Assembly (NCBI GenBank): GCA_963677695.2
Contig: CAXXUJ010000001.1
Span: 62,001 to 126,000 of the forward strand
Direction: 5' to 3'
DNA length: 64,000 nt
From: SABI01 sp963677695
GTDB taxonomy: Bacteria > Spirochaetota > Spirochaetia > Sphaerochaetales > Sphaerochaetaceae
A program made the translations under genes and the position numbers. Shown piece after piece: positions 25,676 through 34,635 of this stretch. Each line of letters opens with the position of its first letter. Within the stretch, counting starts at the first letter, position 1. The notes beneath the pieces are model-generated. The model did not search any database. It was not told where the DNA came from and saw only the letters and a list, made by a program, of their open reading frames with translations.

Positions 25676-26539
25676 ATGGTAGGTAAGATGTTACGATCAA
25701 ATAATACAAACAGTCCCTGGCGCATGCTGATGCGCAATAAGACGGCTGTTTTCGGTTTAACGATAGTTGCGATCATCATATTCATCGCAATCACCGCTCC
25801 CGTTATCAGTCCTTATGAACCTGATGAAATGGATCTTGCGAATATGTTCGCGAAACCGGGTTCCGAAAACCATATCTTCGGTACGGACGAATTCGGCAGA
25901 GATATCCTCTCCAGGATATTCTATGGAGCTCAGGTCTCTATTATTGTCGCCTTCGGTGGAACTCTGATAGGTGCTGTCGTCGGTATCTTCCTCGGTCTGA
26001 TCGCAGGGTACCGCGGAGGCTGGTGGGACTCTGTCATTATGCGGTTCATGGACGGGATGTTTGCTTTCCCCTTCGTGCTGCTGGCGATTGTCCTCATGAC
26101 AGTTCTCGGTGACGGACTGAAAAACGTTATCCTGGCAATCGGTATTGCAAACATACCGGGATGTGCCCGAATTGTAAGAGGACAGGTCCATGTGGTTAAA
26201 AACGAAGAATACTGCAAGGCGATAGAAGCCCTTGGCGGATCTGGCGGACGGATACTGTTTCATCACATCCTTCCCAATATCCTTTCTCCTGTTATCGTCT
26301 TCATCACACTCAATGTAGCGAGTGCGATTATTTCAGAGGCAGCACTCAGTTTCCTCGGTATGGGAATTCAGCCTCCTCAGGCTTCCTGGGGAAACATTCT
26401 CAGAGCAGGTAAGGATACCCTGAACACTGCTCCTCATATCGCGACGATATCGGGTATTTTCATTCTCATAAGCGTCCTTGGTTTCAATCTGCTTGGAGAC
26501 GGCATCCGTGATATCATGGATCCGAAGATGAAGAGGTAA
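25676..26539 (+). CDS. Peptide ABC transporter permease (DppC-like), system A
   Basis: A 287-residue permease. The N-terminus has NSPWRMLMRNKTAVFGLTIV and the DppC signature HIFGTDEFGRDILSRIFYGA. Helices and the EAA loop (EALGGSGGRILFHHILPNIL) follow, with the closing AALSFLGMGIQPPQASWGN and GDGIRDIMDPK. All blocks are intact. It starts 13 bp after the DppB-like gene with GAGGGG upstream and its stop is followed directly by the ATPase gene. Confidence 0.92.
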   Translation: MVGKMLRSNNTNSPWRMLMRNKTAVFGLTIVAIIIFIAITAPVISPYEPDEMDLANMFAKPGSENHIFGTDEFGRDILSRIFYGAQVSIIVAFGGTLIGAVVGIFLGLIAGYRGGWWDSVIMRFMDGMFAFPFVLLAIVLMTVLGDGLKNVILAIGIANIPGCARIVRGQVHVVKNEEYCKAIEALGGSGGRILFHHILPNILSPVIVFITLNVASAIISEAALSFLGMGIQPPQASWGNILRAGKDTLNTAPHIATISGIFILISVLGFNLLGDGIRDIMDPKMKR

Positions 26540-27565
26540 ATGATGGAGAACCGAAAAAAAGAAGCTCTGCTATCAGTCGAAAATCTTAAAACCTTCTTCC
26601 ATACCAGCCGGGGAACTGTCAAAGCGGTGAACGGTATCAGCTTCACCTTATCGAAGGATGAAACACTTGGAATCGTAGGGGAATCAGGATCGGGAAAAAC
26701 AATGAGTGCCCTTTCGGTCATGCGTCTCGTACCGAAACCGACAGGAAAAATTGAGTCAGGTTCCATCTATTTTGAGGGGAAAGATCTTCTTGCTCTCAGT
26801 GAACGGGAGATGCAGATACTGCGTGGAAAGCAGATTTCGATGGTCTTTCAGGATCCCATGACTTCCATTGACCCTGTTTTCACTATTGGGTACCAGATGC
26901 TTGAGATTATCAAAGCTCATCTCGGCCTGAAGGGAGAAGCTGCGAGACAGAAGGCTGTCGAAGCTTTGACAATGGTCGGCATACCCGATGCAGAAGAGCG
27001 TCTTGACAGCTATCCCCATGAATTCTCCGGAGGCATGAGGCAGCGCGTGATCATTGCCATGGCTATTGTATGTGAACCCAAAATGATCATTGCGGACGAA
27101 CCGACAACGGCCTTGGATGTGACTGTACAGTCTCAGGTGCTCGAGCTGCTGAAATCTCTCCAGAGAAAACTTGGAACGCCGATCATGATCATAACCCATA
27201 ACATTGGAGTCGTCTGGGACATCTGTACGACTGTCGCTGTAATGTATAAGGGGAAGATAGTGGAATACGCCAAGGTCGGCGACCTGTATAAAACACCTAT
27301 CCACCCCTACACCTGGGGACTTCTTGACTCAGTTCCGAAAGTGAGTCAGGACACGAACGAACCTCTTGCCGTGATTGAATCCCTTCCCACTGACCGTCTT
27401 TCGGGAGAAGAGAGCTGTGTATTCAGTGACCGATGCAAATATAGAGAGGATATATGTTTCACAGAGACCCCTTCCCTGATAGAAGTACAGAAGGAGCACT
27501 GGGCTGCGTGCCACTTCCAGAAGGAAACGTTAGGATTGACACGGACGAAGGAGAATAACTCATGA
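26540..27565 (+). CDS. Peptide ABC transporter ATPase (DppD-like), system A
   Basis: A 341-residue ATPase that powers the system. The Walker A is GESGSGKTM, the signature FSGGMRQRV, the Walker B MIIADEPTTALDV and the switch histidine ITHNIG. The C-terminal oligopeptide-ATPase tail (oligo_HPY type) is present with cysteines in ESCVFSDRCKYREDICF, a possible Fe-S site. The ATG abuts the permease stop (TAAATG) and its stop overlaps the next ATPase start (ATGA), so all are one operon. Confidence 0.93.
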   Translation: MMENRKKEALLSVENLKTFFHTSRGTVKAVNGISFTLSKDETLGIVGESGSGKTMSALSVMRLVPKPTGKIESGSIYFEGKDLLALSEREMQILRGKQISMVFQDPMTSIDPVFTIGYQMLEIIKAHLGLKGEAARQKAVEALTMVGIPDAEERLDSYPHEFSGGMRQRVIIAMAIVCEPKMIIADEPTTALDVTVQSQVLELLKSLQRKLGTPIMIITHNIGVVWDICTTVAVMYKGKIVEYAKVGDLYKTPIHPYTWGLLDSVPKVSQDTNEPLAVIESLPTDRLSGEESCVFSDRCKYREDICFTETPSLIEVQKEHWAACHFQKETLGLTRTKENNS

Positions 27566-28548
27566 GTGAAAGCCTTGTAAGAGTGAAAGATCTGACAACG
27601 AGCTATACGATAAAAAGCAAATCGATCATGGATCGAAGCAGAGAGCTGAAAGCCGTGAATCAGGTCTCCTTTGATGTGAGACGAGGTGAGACTCTTGGAG
27701 TCATCGGAGAATCAGGATGCGGAAAATCAACGCTCGGTAAAGCACTGCTCAATCTGATTCCCTCAAAAAGCGGTTCCGTTACCTACAAGGATCAGGAAAT
27801 ACTCGGCATTTCGAACTCTGAGATGAAATCTCTCAGGAAGGAGATGCAGATCATTTTCCAGGACCCCTACTCTTCACTCGATCCGCGAAAAACAACCTTC
27901 CAGCTTATCGAGGAACCTATGGTTATTCATAAGATCGGAACGAAGGAGACCAGGGAGAAGCGGGTGTATCAGCTTCTTGAGGAAGTCGGACTTCTGAGTG
28001 AACATGCACACAGGCATCCCCATGAATTCTCGGGAGGACAGCGACAGAGAATCAACATCGCGAGAGCACTTGCACTGAATCCCGAGTTCATCGTGTGCGA
28101 TGAACCTGTTTCCGCCCTTGATGTATCGGTACAAGCACAGGTCATCAACCTGCTCTCCGAACTGCAGAAAAAGCATGGGTTCACCTATATCTTCATCTCC
28201 CATGACCTGAGTGTGGTGAAGTATATCAGTGACCGGCTTATCATCATGTACCTCGGTTTCATTCTGGAAGAAGGACCGGCAGAAAGAATCTATCGCGAAG
28301 CCTGCCATCCCTACACGAAAGCTCTTTTCGCATCTATTCCACCTGAATCTCCGTTCGAAGAGAAAAAAGAGAATATCCTGAAGGGGGAGCTTCCGAGTCC
28401 GCTCAATCTCCCATCCGGGTGTCCCCTTTCAACGAGATGTCCGCTCAGTCGTGACCTATGCAGACAGCAGACACCACAGCTGCAATCACTGGCCGAAGAT
28501 GGCCACAGAGTAGCCTGCCATTACCCAGAAGAAGGAAAATTATTATGA
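27562..28548 (+). CDS. Peptide ABC transporter ATPase (DppF-like), system A
   Basis: A 328-residue second ATPase. The Walker A is GESGCGKST, the signature FSGGQRQRI, the Walker B FIVCDEPVSALDV and the switch ISHDLSVV. It has the cysteine-containing C-terminal tail (GCPLSTRCPLSRDLC). Overlaps of 4 bp at both ends (with the DppD-like and the M20 genes) show coupled translation. It forms the ATPase heterodimer of system A with the preceding gene. Confidence 0.93.
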   Translation: MSESLVRVKDLTTSYTIKSKSIMDRSRELKAVNQVSFDVRRGETLGVIGESGCGKSTLGKALLNLIPSKSGSVTYKDQEILGISNSEMKSLRKEMQIIFQDPYSSLDPRKTTFQLIEEPMVIHKIGTKETREKRVYQLLEEVGLLSEHAHRHPHEFSGGQRQRINIARALALNPEFIVCDEPVSALDVSVQAQVINLLSELQKKHGFTYIFISHDLSVVKYISDRLIIMYLGFILEEGPAERIYREACHPYTKALFASIPPESPFEEKKENILKGELPSPLNLPSGCPLSTRCPLSRDLCRQQTPQLQSLAEDGHRVACHYPEEGKLL

Positions 28549-29792
28549 ACAAACAGACACTTTGGAACCTTATTGAAGAAAGAAGGGACGACCTTGTACA
28601 CCTCTGCTCTAAAATGCTTCAGATCCCGAGTGAGAACCCGCCGGGTGAGATGAAAGAGATCACAGACTTTATTACGACCTATCTCGATGAGGGAAACGTA
28701 GGATATGAGATTACCGGTCCGGATGATGAGCATCCGGTGATCATAGCCTCCTACGGAGGTGATGAAGGGACGAAGATGGTGTTCAACGGACACAGCGATG
28801 TTGTCCCTGCCGGTGATCGCTCCCAGTGGAATTTCGATCCGTACGGGGGAGAAATAACCGAAACCACCATCCGCGGCCGCGGTGCATCAGATATGAAGTG
28901 TGGACTCGCAGGGGCAATGTTTGTCATGCGACTCCTTGCAGAACAGAACATTGAACTGACAGGTCAGATGCTTCTCCATGTCGTACCCGATGAAGAGACC
29001 GGAGGTCACCTTGGAACGAAGTGGTTAGTCGACAACGGTTATGCGAAGGATGCCTCATGTGTTGTGGTCGCTGAACCCACCTCCTCGAACAACTGCGAAG
29101 TAGGACAGAAGGGTTCCCTTCAGGGAAAAATTTCCATCAAGGGAGAATCAGCCCATGGGAGTCTCGGTAAGTACAAAGGGGTGAACGCCATCAGGGAAAT
29201 GATGAAGTTCATTACAGGACTGGAAACCCTTGAAGCGATGACAGGTCGTTTTACAGACAAGCAGCTTCCGGTCCTTGCCGATTCAAAGATGATTGCACGA
29301 ATCGCCCAGGGTACCGATGGTGTTGAGAATATTATCGATCATGTAACGGTAAACGTCGGGACTATCAAGGGAGGAGTCAAGACCAATATGGTTGCCGATT
29401 CCTGTGAGATGGAAGTTGATATCCGTATTCCCATCGGTCTCACAGTTGATGAAGTACTCGATAAGTTCTATGCCATTGCGGCAGACCAGGGTATCGAGAG
29501 AATCAGCTACGACATGAAGTGGAGTTCCGGTTCGAACTTTACCGATGTTGATGAACCTCTTGTTAAGAAGGTTGTGGAAAATGCTGAAACTGTCTGGGGT
29601 GCAAAGGTCGTTCCCGCTTACCAGTGGGCTTCAAGCGATGCACGCTATTACAGAAACGCAGGAATTCCCACCATCCAGTATGGACCGGCAAATACTGCGG
29701 GAATCCATTCTTATAACGAGGATGTGGATATCGTCGATGTCGTCAATTCCGCAAAGGTATATGCCGGCATGATTCTCGATCTTCTCAAGTAG
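28545..29792 (+). CDS. M20 family metallopeptidase/deacylase (ArgE/DapE type)
   Basis: A 415-residue zinc hydrolase that removes acyl groups or cleaves short peptides. The M20 metal ligands are visible: FNGHSDVVPAG (His and catalytic Asp), GRGASDMKCGL (bridging Asp), PDEETGG (catalytic Glu-Glu) and the late His in AGIHSYNEDV. The dimerisation-domain motif KGESAHGSLGKYKGVNAI is present. ATG 28545 overlaps the stop of the ATPase gene (ATGA), which shows that the enzyme belongs to the transport operon. It likely processes the imported compound in the cytoplasm. The exact substrate is unknown; ArgE-, DapE- or carboxypeptidase-type activity are all possible. Confidence 0.9.
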   Translation: MNKQTLWNLIEERRDDLVHLCSKMLQIPSENPPGEMKEITDFITTYLDEGNVGYEITGPDDEHPVIIASYGGDEGTKMVFNGHSDVVPAGDRSQWNFDPYGGEITETTIRGRGASDMKCGLAGAMFVMRLLAEQNIELTGQMLLHVVPDEETGGHLGTKWLVDNGYAKDASCVVVAEPTSSNNCEVGQKGSLQGKISIKGESAHGSLGKYKGVNAIREMMKFITGLETLEAMTGRFTDKQLPVLADSKMIARIAQGTDGVENIIDHVTVNVGTIKGGVKTNMVADSCEMEVDIRIPIGLTVDEVLDKFYAIAADQGIERISYDMKWSSGSNFTDVDEPLVKKVVENAETVWGAKVVPAYQWASSDARYYRNAGIPTIQYGPANTAGIHSYNEDVDIVDVVNSAKVYAGMILDLLK

Positions 29793-29801
29793 GATTGACC
29801 A

Positions 29802-30980
29802 ATGACAACGCTGCTCACAGGAGGAGAGATCTTTCAGGATGAAGAGGGAGATTTCATCCCCTTGGACCTTCTCATAGAAGGTCACCACATAACAGAGATT
29901 ACTCCTCCCGGAGAGCTCTGGAATTCCTGGGAGGGTCGAATCGATCAGGAAGTCGATGTAAGGGGATGCAAAGTCTTTCCCGGACTGATCGATGCTCACA
30001 GTCATATGGGCATGTGGGTTTCATGCTCACTCGGCAATGATTCAAATGAATGTTCCGATCCCCTCACTCCTGCGGTGAGGGCTGTTGACGGCATCAATCC
30101 TGCAGATCCCGACCTCCGCAGGGCACTCAGCCATGGACTTACCACCATGATGCTCACACCTGGAAGCGGGAATATTCTCGCCGGCCAGGCGGCAATTATC
30201 CAACCGTGCGGGACATCCGTGAGCGATATGACACTGTACCCATACAAGGCACTGAAAGCTGCATTAGGGGAAAACCCTGTGAGCGTGTACGGTCCTGTTG
30301 GAAAAAGTCCTGCGAACAGAATGGAAAATGCGCGTGTGCTGAGGGAAGTACTCGAAGAAGCGCACACCTACTGGAAAAACAGAAAGAACCTCTCCCCACA
30401 GGAATATCATCCGTACTGGGAAGTCTTCACCCCACTTTTTAACGGAGACATCCCGCTCAAGATCCACTGCCATCGAGCAGATGATATCTTGACAGCAATC
30501 AGGATCACTGATCCATTCTCTATACGTATAACCCTTGATCACTGCACCGAGGGCTATCTTGTCGTTGAAGAACTCGCTCAGCGGAACATCCCGCTCCTCA
30601 CAGGTCCTCAATTCATGTTCAAGACGAAAGAAGAACTTAGACAGAAGAGTGAAATGAATCCTGTGATCCTCTCTGAACATGGATGTGAGGTATCGCTTAT
30701 ATCAGATCATCCGTTTGACAATGCACTCTTTCTCGGGGCTCAAGCCGGGGAACTCTATAAAAGGGGTATGTCGAGAAAAAATGCTCTGTTTGCCATAGCA
30801 CGCAACCCTGCACGAGCTCTTGAGATCGATGATTCGCGAGGATCGCTTGAAAAGGGGAAAGTAGCAGACATTTCTGTATTTGACGGATCGCCACTGGAGA
30901 TGAGGTCACGCTGTATCCATACCTTCCTCGATGGAAAGCTGGTGCATACAGAAGCGAAGGAGAAGATACGATGCTGCTGA
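29802..30980 (+). CDS. Metal-dependent amidohydrolase (imidazolonepropionase-like), active member
   Basis: A 392-residue amidohydrolase. An N-terminal beta-sandwich piece (LLTGGEIFQDEEGDFIPLDL) is followed by GLIDAHSHMG with the HxH metal pair at about 66-68, then IHCHRADDI (about 221), LDHCTEGY (about 247) and the catalytic Asp in ISDHPFD (about 301). The C-terminal composite domain (GSLEKGKVADISVFDG) closes the protein. All metal ligands are present. It should cleave a cyclic amide or peptide-like amide bond in the cytoplasm. It starts 9 bp after the M20 gene and overlaps the next amidohydrolase by 10 bp, so three hydrolases are made with one transporter. Confidence 0.88.
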   Translation: MTTLLTGGEIFQDEEGDFIPLDLLIEGHHITEITPPGELWNSWEGRIDQEVDVRGCKVFPGLIDAHSHMGMWVSCSLGNDSNECSDPLTPAVRAVDGINPADPDLRRALSHGLTTMMLTPGSGNILAGQAAIIQPCGTSVSDMTLYPYKALKAALGENPVSVYGPVGKSPANRMENARVLREVLEEAHTYWKNRKNLSPQEYHPYWEVFTPLFNGDIPLKIHCHRADDILTAIRITDPFSIRITLDHCTEGYLVVEELAQRNIPLLTGPQFMFKTKEELRQKSEMNPVILSEHGCEVSLISDHPFDNALFLGAQAGELYKRGMSRKNALFAIARNPARALEIDDSRGSLEKGKVADISVFDGSPLEMRSRCIHTFLDGKLVHTEAKEKIRCC

Positions 30981-32083
30981 CTGGTGGACATATATATCCA
31001 ATTGAAAGAGAGCCGTTTTATGGAGATATTCTCATACGGGATGGGAACATAGCCGACATTGGTGAACATCTTCCCTACCCTGGAGAAAAGAAAATCGATC
31101 TCGAGGGAGCTTTCGTAGTTCCGGGTTTCATCGATATCAGTACAAACCTCGGTCTCCATGATGCGGGGCATCGAACGGAAGAGGGTTCTGCCATCTCTCC
31201 TTCTGAGAAATTTCAGACGGGAACGAACATGATCGACGGGATAAACTGGGATGATGAATACTTTGAAAAGGGATGGAAAAACGGAGTCACGACGGTTGTT
31301 GTCAATTCCCCCTACAATCGTCCTCTCGGAGGTCAGAGCTGTGCTCTGAAAACAGCCGGAAAATCACCTCTGAATAGGGTTCTCAATCCCTTTATTGATA
31401 TGCACGGAACGCTGGGAAACAGAGGCAAAAACGATTATAACGCAACCCGTACCAGCCCACTTTCCCGGATGGGAATCGCACGTGGACTGAGGGATCACCT
31501 TTCCCTGACTCATTCTCAGGGACCTGAATCACGTACGTTTACACACTCGGAGAAACAGGCAGTTGAGGCTCTCAGAACAAAACAGGTTCCCCTGAAACTG
31601 AGTGCTGCTCAGCAGCAGGATATCCTGAGTGCAATCAACCTTGCTGAAGAACTGGGATTCTCCCTCATTCTCGATGATGTGGTGGAATATCTTCCCCTGC
31701 TTCCTCTTCTCAAAGATAAAAACATACCTCTCACAATCACGTCCCTCCTCGCTGATGCATCGGCTGAGCACCTCAGGGAGAGAAATAGCAGCCATGCAGC
31801 TCTGTTGGAAAAAAACGGCATACCATTCTCACTTACCTCACATCATCCTGAAACCACAATTGAGCTTTTCCATCTATCAGCCTGCCTTCTAGCACGTGAA
31901 GGTGTGAGTGAAAAAACGGTACTTGAAGCGATTACAATCAATCCTGCGAAAGCTCTCGGCCTCGATTCACGTATCGGGTCATTAGCAAAGGGAAAGGATG
32001 CAGATATTCTCGTATTCGACGGGAATCCTCTATACAGTCTCAGCACACTGAAATATGTCCTCATTGATGGGGAAATACTGTAA
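30971..32083 (+). CDS. Amidohydrolase-like protein lacking all metal ligands (probable pseudoenzyme)
   Basis: A 370-residue protein aligning along its length with the preceding amidohydrolase: LLTGGHIYPIEREPFYGDIL, VVPGFID, GVTTVVVN, PLGGQSCALKTAG, a C-terminal GSLAKGKDADILVFDGNP. At every catalytic position the ligand is replaced. HSH becomes STN (GFIDISTNLG), HCH becomes SAA (KLSAAQQQDI), LDH becomes LDD (ILDDVVEYL) and SDH becomes SHH (LTSHHPE). The fold is kept, the reading frame is clean, and the start overlaps the active gene. I infer a structural or regulatory partner, perhaps a heterodimer subunit. The start is ATG 30971 with AAGGAGAAG upstream. Confidence 0.8.
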   Translation: MLLTGGHIYPIEREPFYGDILIRDGNIADIGEHLPYPGEKKIDLEGAFVVPGFIDISTNLGLHDAGHRTEEGSAISPSEKFQTGTNMIDGINWDDEYFEKGWKNGVTTVVVNSPYNRPLGGQSCALKTAGKSPLNRVLNPFIDMHGTLGNRGKNDYNATRTSPLSRMGIARGLRDHLSLTHSQGPESRTFTHSEKQAVEALRTKQVPLKLSAAQQQDILSAINLAEELGFSLILDDVVEYLPLLPLLKDKNIPLTITSLLADASAEHLRERNSSHAALLEKNGIPFSLTSHHPETTIELFHLSACLLAREGVSEKTVLEAITINPAKALGLDSRIGSLAKGKDADILVFDGNPLYSLSTLKYVLIDGEIL

Positions 32084-32184
32084 AACGGTCAAGACACCTC
32101 TTCCTCCATTTCATCTTCCTGATTCTTGAAAGTTTTACGATTTTACTCCATATTATGGAAATCACGAAAAAGAAAGGATTTGCC

Positions 32185-33597
32185 ATGAGTAAGAATTTAT
32201 ACGAGAAGGTCTGGGACGCTCACGCGGTTGCCGAGCTCTCCGACGGCTCAACTCAGCTGTTTATCGGGACCCACCTGATCCATGAGGTCACCAGCCCGCA
32301 GGCATTCGGAATGCTTGAAGAGAAGGATCTGAAGGTCAAATTCCCGCAGAGAACCTTTGCAACGGTCGACCATATCGTTCCCACCGACGAAGCTGCAGAA
32401 CCCTACAGCGATGAACTGGCACAGGAAATGATCGATGCAATCAGAAAGAACACCAAGAAACACGGTATCACCTTCTTCGATACCGATACAGGTAAGCAGG
32501 GTGTTGTCCACATCGTAGGCCCTGAACAGGGTATTACTCAGCCCGGCATGACCATCGTCTGCGGAGACTCCCACACCAGCACCCACGGTGCGTTCGGTGC
32601 GATCGCTTTCGGTATCGGAACCAGCCAGGTCCGTGACGTACTTGCCACTCAGACGATGAAGATGAGCAAGCTCAAGGTACGCAGAATCAATATCAACGGT
32701 AAGCTTTCAGCCGGAGTGACTGCAAAGGACGTGATCCTTCACATCCTCAAGGAACTCGGAGTGAACGGCGGTACCGGGTATGCATACGAGTACGGCGGTG
32801 AAGTCATTGACGATATGTCTATGGAAGGACGTATGACCATCTGTAACATGTCGATCGAAGGCGGTGCACGCTGCGGTTACATGAACCCCGATGAGAAGAC
32901 TTTCGAGTACCTCAAGGGCAGACCCTATGCACCGACAGGTGAAGCATGGGACAAGGCAGTTGAAGAATGGAAGGATGTCGCTAGCGGACCTGATGCCGCC
33001 TATGATGATGTCATCAACTTCGATGCCGCTGATATAGCTCCCACCGTCACCTGGGGTATCAACCCCGGTCAGGGACTCCGCATTGATGAGAAGATTCCTG
33101 AAATCAGCTCTCTCCCGGCAGACCTTCAGAGCAGTGCACGTGAAGCACTTGAGTACATGGATTTCAAGGAAGGACAGGCAATCGAAGGAACTCCGGTCGA
33201 TGTCGTATTCATCGGTTCCTGTACTAACGGAAGACTCAGTGACCTGCAGGCAGCAGCTGAAGCAGTCAAGGGATATAAAGTGGCAGAGGGCGTGACAGCT
33301 CTTGCCGTTCCCGGTTCACAGGTCGTTGCAGTCGAAGCCGAGAAACTCGGACTCGATAAGATCTTCACCGAAGCCGGTTTCCAGTGGCGCCTTGCAGGCT
33401 GTTCCATGTGTCTTGCCATGAACCCCGACAAACTCGTCGGCCGTCAGCTCTGCGCTAGCACAAGCAACCGTAACTTCAAGGGACGCCAGGGATCTCCCAC
33501 AGGCAGAACTATTCTGATGAGCCCGGTCATGGCGGCAGCAGCTGCAGTGACAGGAAAAGTAAGCGATGCCCGCAAGGTCTTCGCTCTCGAAGGTTAA
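32185..33597 (+). CDS. leuC: 3-isopropylmalate dehydratase large subunit (LeuC-type aconitase family)
   Basis: A 470-residue aconitase-superfamily subunit. The [4Fe-4S] ligands are Cys in IGSCTNGRLSDL (about 344) and the pair in AGCSMCLAMN (about 405-408). The signatures VCGDSHTSTHGAFGAIAFGI and STSNRNFKGRQG are intact. With LeuD it isomerises 2- to 3-isopropylmalate in leucine synthesis. No leuA or leuB is present, and the genes sit inside a peptide/amide catabolic locus, so a related hydroxy-acid dehydratase role (for example citraconate or dimethylmalate) should be considered. I start at ATG 32185, preceded by AAAGGA. The product has the usual LeuC length. Confidence 0.88.
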   Translation: MSKNLYEKVWDAHAVAELSDGSTQLFIGTHLIHEVTSPQAFGMLEEKDLKVKFPQRTFATVDHIVPTDEAAEPYSDELAQEMIDAIRKNTKKHGITFFDTDTGKQGVVHIVGPEQGITQPGMTIVCGDSHTSTHGAFGAIAFGIGTSQVRDVLATQTMKMSKLKVRRININGKLSAGVTAKDVILHILKELGVNGGTGYAYEYGGEVIDDMSMEGRMTICNMSIEGGARCGYMNPDEKTFEYLKGRPYAPTGEAWDKAVEEWKDVASGPDAAYDDVINFDAADIAPTVTWGINPGQGLRIDEKIPEISSLPADLQSSAREALEYMDFKEGQAIEGTPVDVVFIGSCTNGRLSDLQAAAEAVKGYKVAEGVTALAVPGSQVVAVEAEKLGLDKIFTEAGFQWRLAGCSMCLAMNPDKLVGRQLCASTSNRNFKGRQGSPTGRTILMSPVMAAAAAVTGKVSDARKVFALEG

Positions 33598-33610
33598 GGA
33601 GGAGAGAGAT

Positions 33611-34213
33611 ATGGCTTTGGAAAAAATTCTTGGGCGCTCAGGATTTGCTGTTCCTGTCCCCGGTGATGACATTGATACAGACAGAATCATTCCCGCACGT
33701 TTCATGAAGTGCGTGACCTTTGACGGTCTCGGTGAATTCATGTTCTACGACGTGAAATTCGATCCCGACACAGGTAAGGTAACGAACCACAACCTGAACA
33801 AGGAAGAGTACGCGAAGGCTTCGATCATTATTTCAGGTAATAACTTCGGCTGCGGAAGCTCACGTGAGCATGCACCTCAGGCAATTGCGAAGGCAGGTTT
33901 CGTTGCAGTGATCGCTGAAGGCTATGCGGAAATCTTCTTCGGCAACAGCACTCAGCTCGGTATCCCCTGTGTGACTGTCGGCCATGCCGACAGACTGAAG
34001 CTCTCAGACTCCGTTGCAGCAGACCCCACTCAGGAAGTTGCGATCGACCTTGAGAAGATGGTGATCCGCTACGCAGACGGAGAAATTCCCTGCAGTATGC
34101 GTGAGGCGAACCGCCAGGCGCTGATGGGCGGTGACTGGGATCCCCTTCAGGAACTGATCGATAATGGAAGCAAGGTTGACGCAGTCGCATCAACACTGAT
34201 CTACATGAACTGA
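33611..34213 (+). CDS. leuD: 3-isopropylmalate dehydratase small subunit (LeuD-type)
   Basis: A 200-residue swivel-domain partner of LeuC. The family marks are GDDIDTDRIIPARFMKC near the start and ISGNNFGCGSSREHAPQAIA in the middle, then VIAEGYAEIFFGNSTQLGIP. The length fits LeuD of the leucine pathway rather than the shorter homoaconitase-type subunit. ATG 33611 follows GGAGAGAGAT, 13 bp after leuC. A strong terminator lies directly downstream, closing the leuCD unit. Confidence 0.88.
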   Translation: MALEKILGRSGFAVPVPGDDIDTDRIIPARFMKCVTFDGLGEFMFYDVKFDPDTGKVTNHNLNKEEYAKASIIISGNNFGCGSSREHAPQAIAKAGFVAVIAEGYAEIFFGNSTQLGIPCVTVGHADRLKLSDSVAADPTQEVAIDLEKMVIRYADGEIPCSMREANRQALMGGDWDPLQELIDNGSKVDAVASTLIYMN

Positions 34214-34239
34214 ATCAGCTTCAAGCTGAGCAATGGTAG

Positions 34240-34282
34240 CCCGTCAAATACCGGATAATCCGGTGGATGACGGGTTTCTTTT
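34240..34282 (+). terminator. Intrinsic terminator after leuCD
   Basis: CCCGTCA (34240-34246) pairs with TGACGGG (34268-34274), with an inner ACCGGAT/ATCCGGT pair inside the loop, followed by TTTCTTTT. This is a textbook rho-independent terminator. Confidence 0.88.
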
Positions 34283-34398
34283 ACCTCCCTTCTCCCTTCT
34301 GAGACTGACGGCATTTCACGTTCATATGAAGAGTACAGAACATCACAGTGGTCACATCGTTTCTCTCCTCAATTTTTCTTCATTTTCTTTGATCTTAC

Positions 34399-34432
34399 AT
34401 ATGTATACATGCACACCACCGGCATGTAGGAA
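34399..34432 (+). promoter_or_regulatory. Distal shared control block of operon B
   Basis: ATATGTATACATGCACA (34399-34415), an 8-bp spacer and ATGTAGGAA (34424-34432). The same block, same orientation and spacer length, occurs upstream of the system C transporter (46263-46296, minus), with 30 of 34 positions alike. It ends 203 bp before the start codon here and 197 bp there. Confidence 0.65.
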
Positions 34433-34560
34433 AATCTGCATACTTTTTTCAGTAAATCTCATAGTCATCACAGAATAACGCCCCTAACGGGATATAAAGG
34501 GGTTCAGTATACATAAAAGTAATATGAAAAATATAGAAAGTGAGCTTTTCAGAGTAAGAC

Positions 34561-34580
34561 AATGTGTATGTGCATATTGC
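34561..34580 (+). promoter_or_regulatory. Proximal operator candidate of operon B
   Basis: AATGTGTATGTGCATATTGC, an inverted repeat of AATRTGYA half-sites 2 bp apart. It matches 15 of 18 positions of the palindrome before operon A, and its TGCATATTGC end matches TGCACATTGC before operon C. It ends 55 bp before the racemase start codon. Confidence 0.6.
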
Positions 34581-34635
34581 TGTACCGGTGTTTCTTCCGT
34601 ACCATGACCTCAAAATACATGAGAGGAAATAAGCA

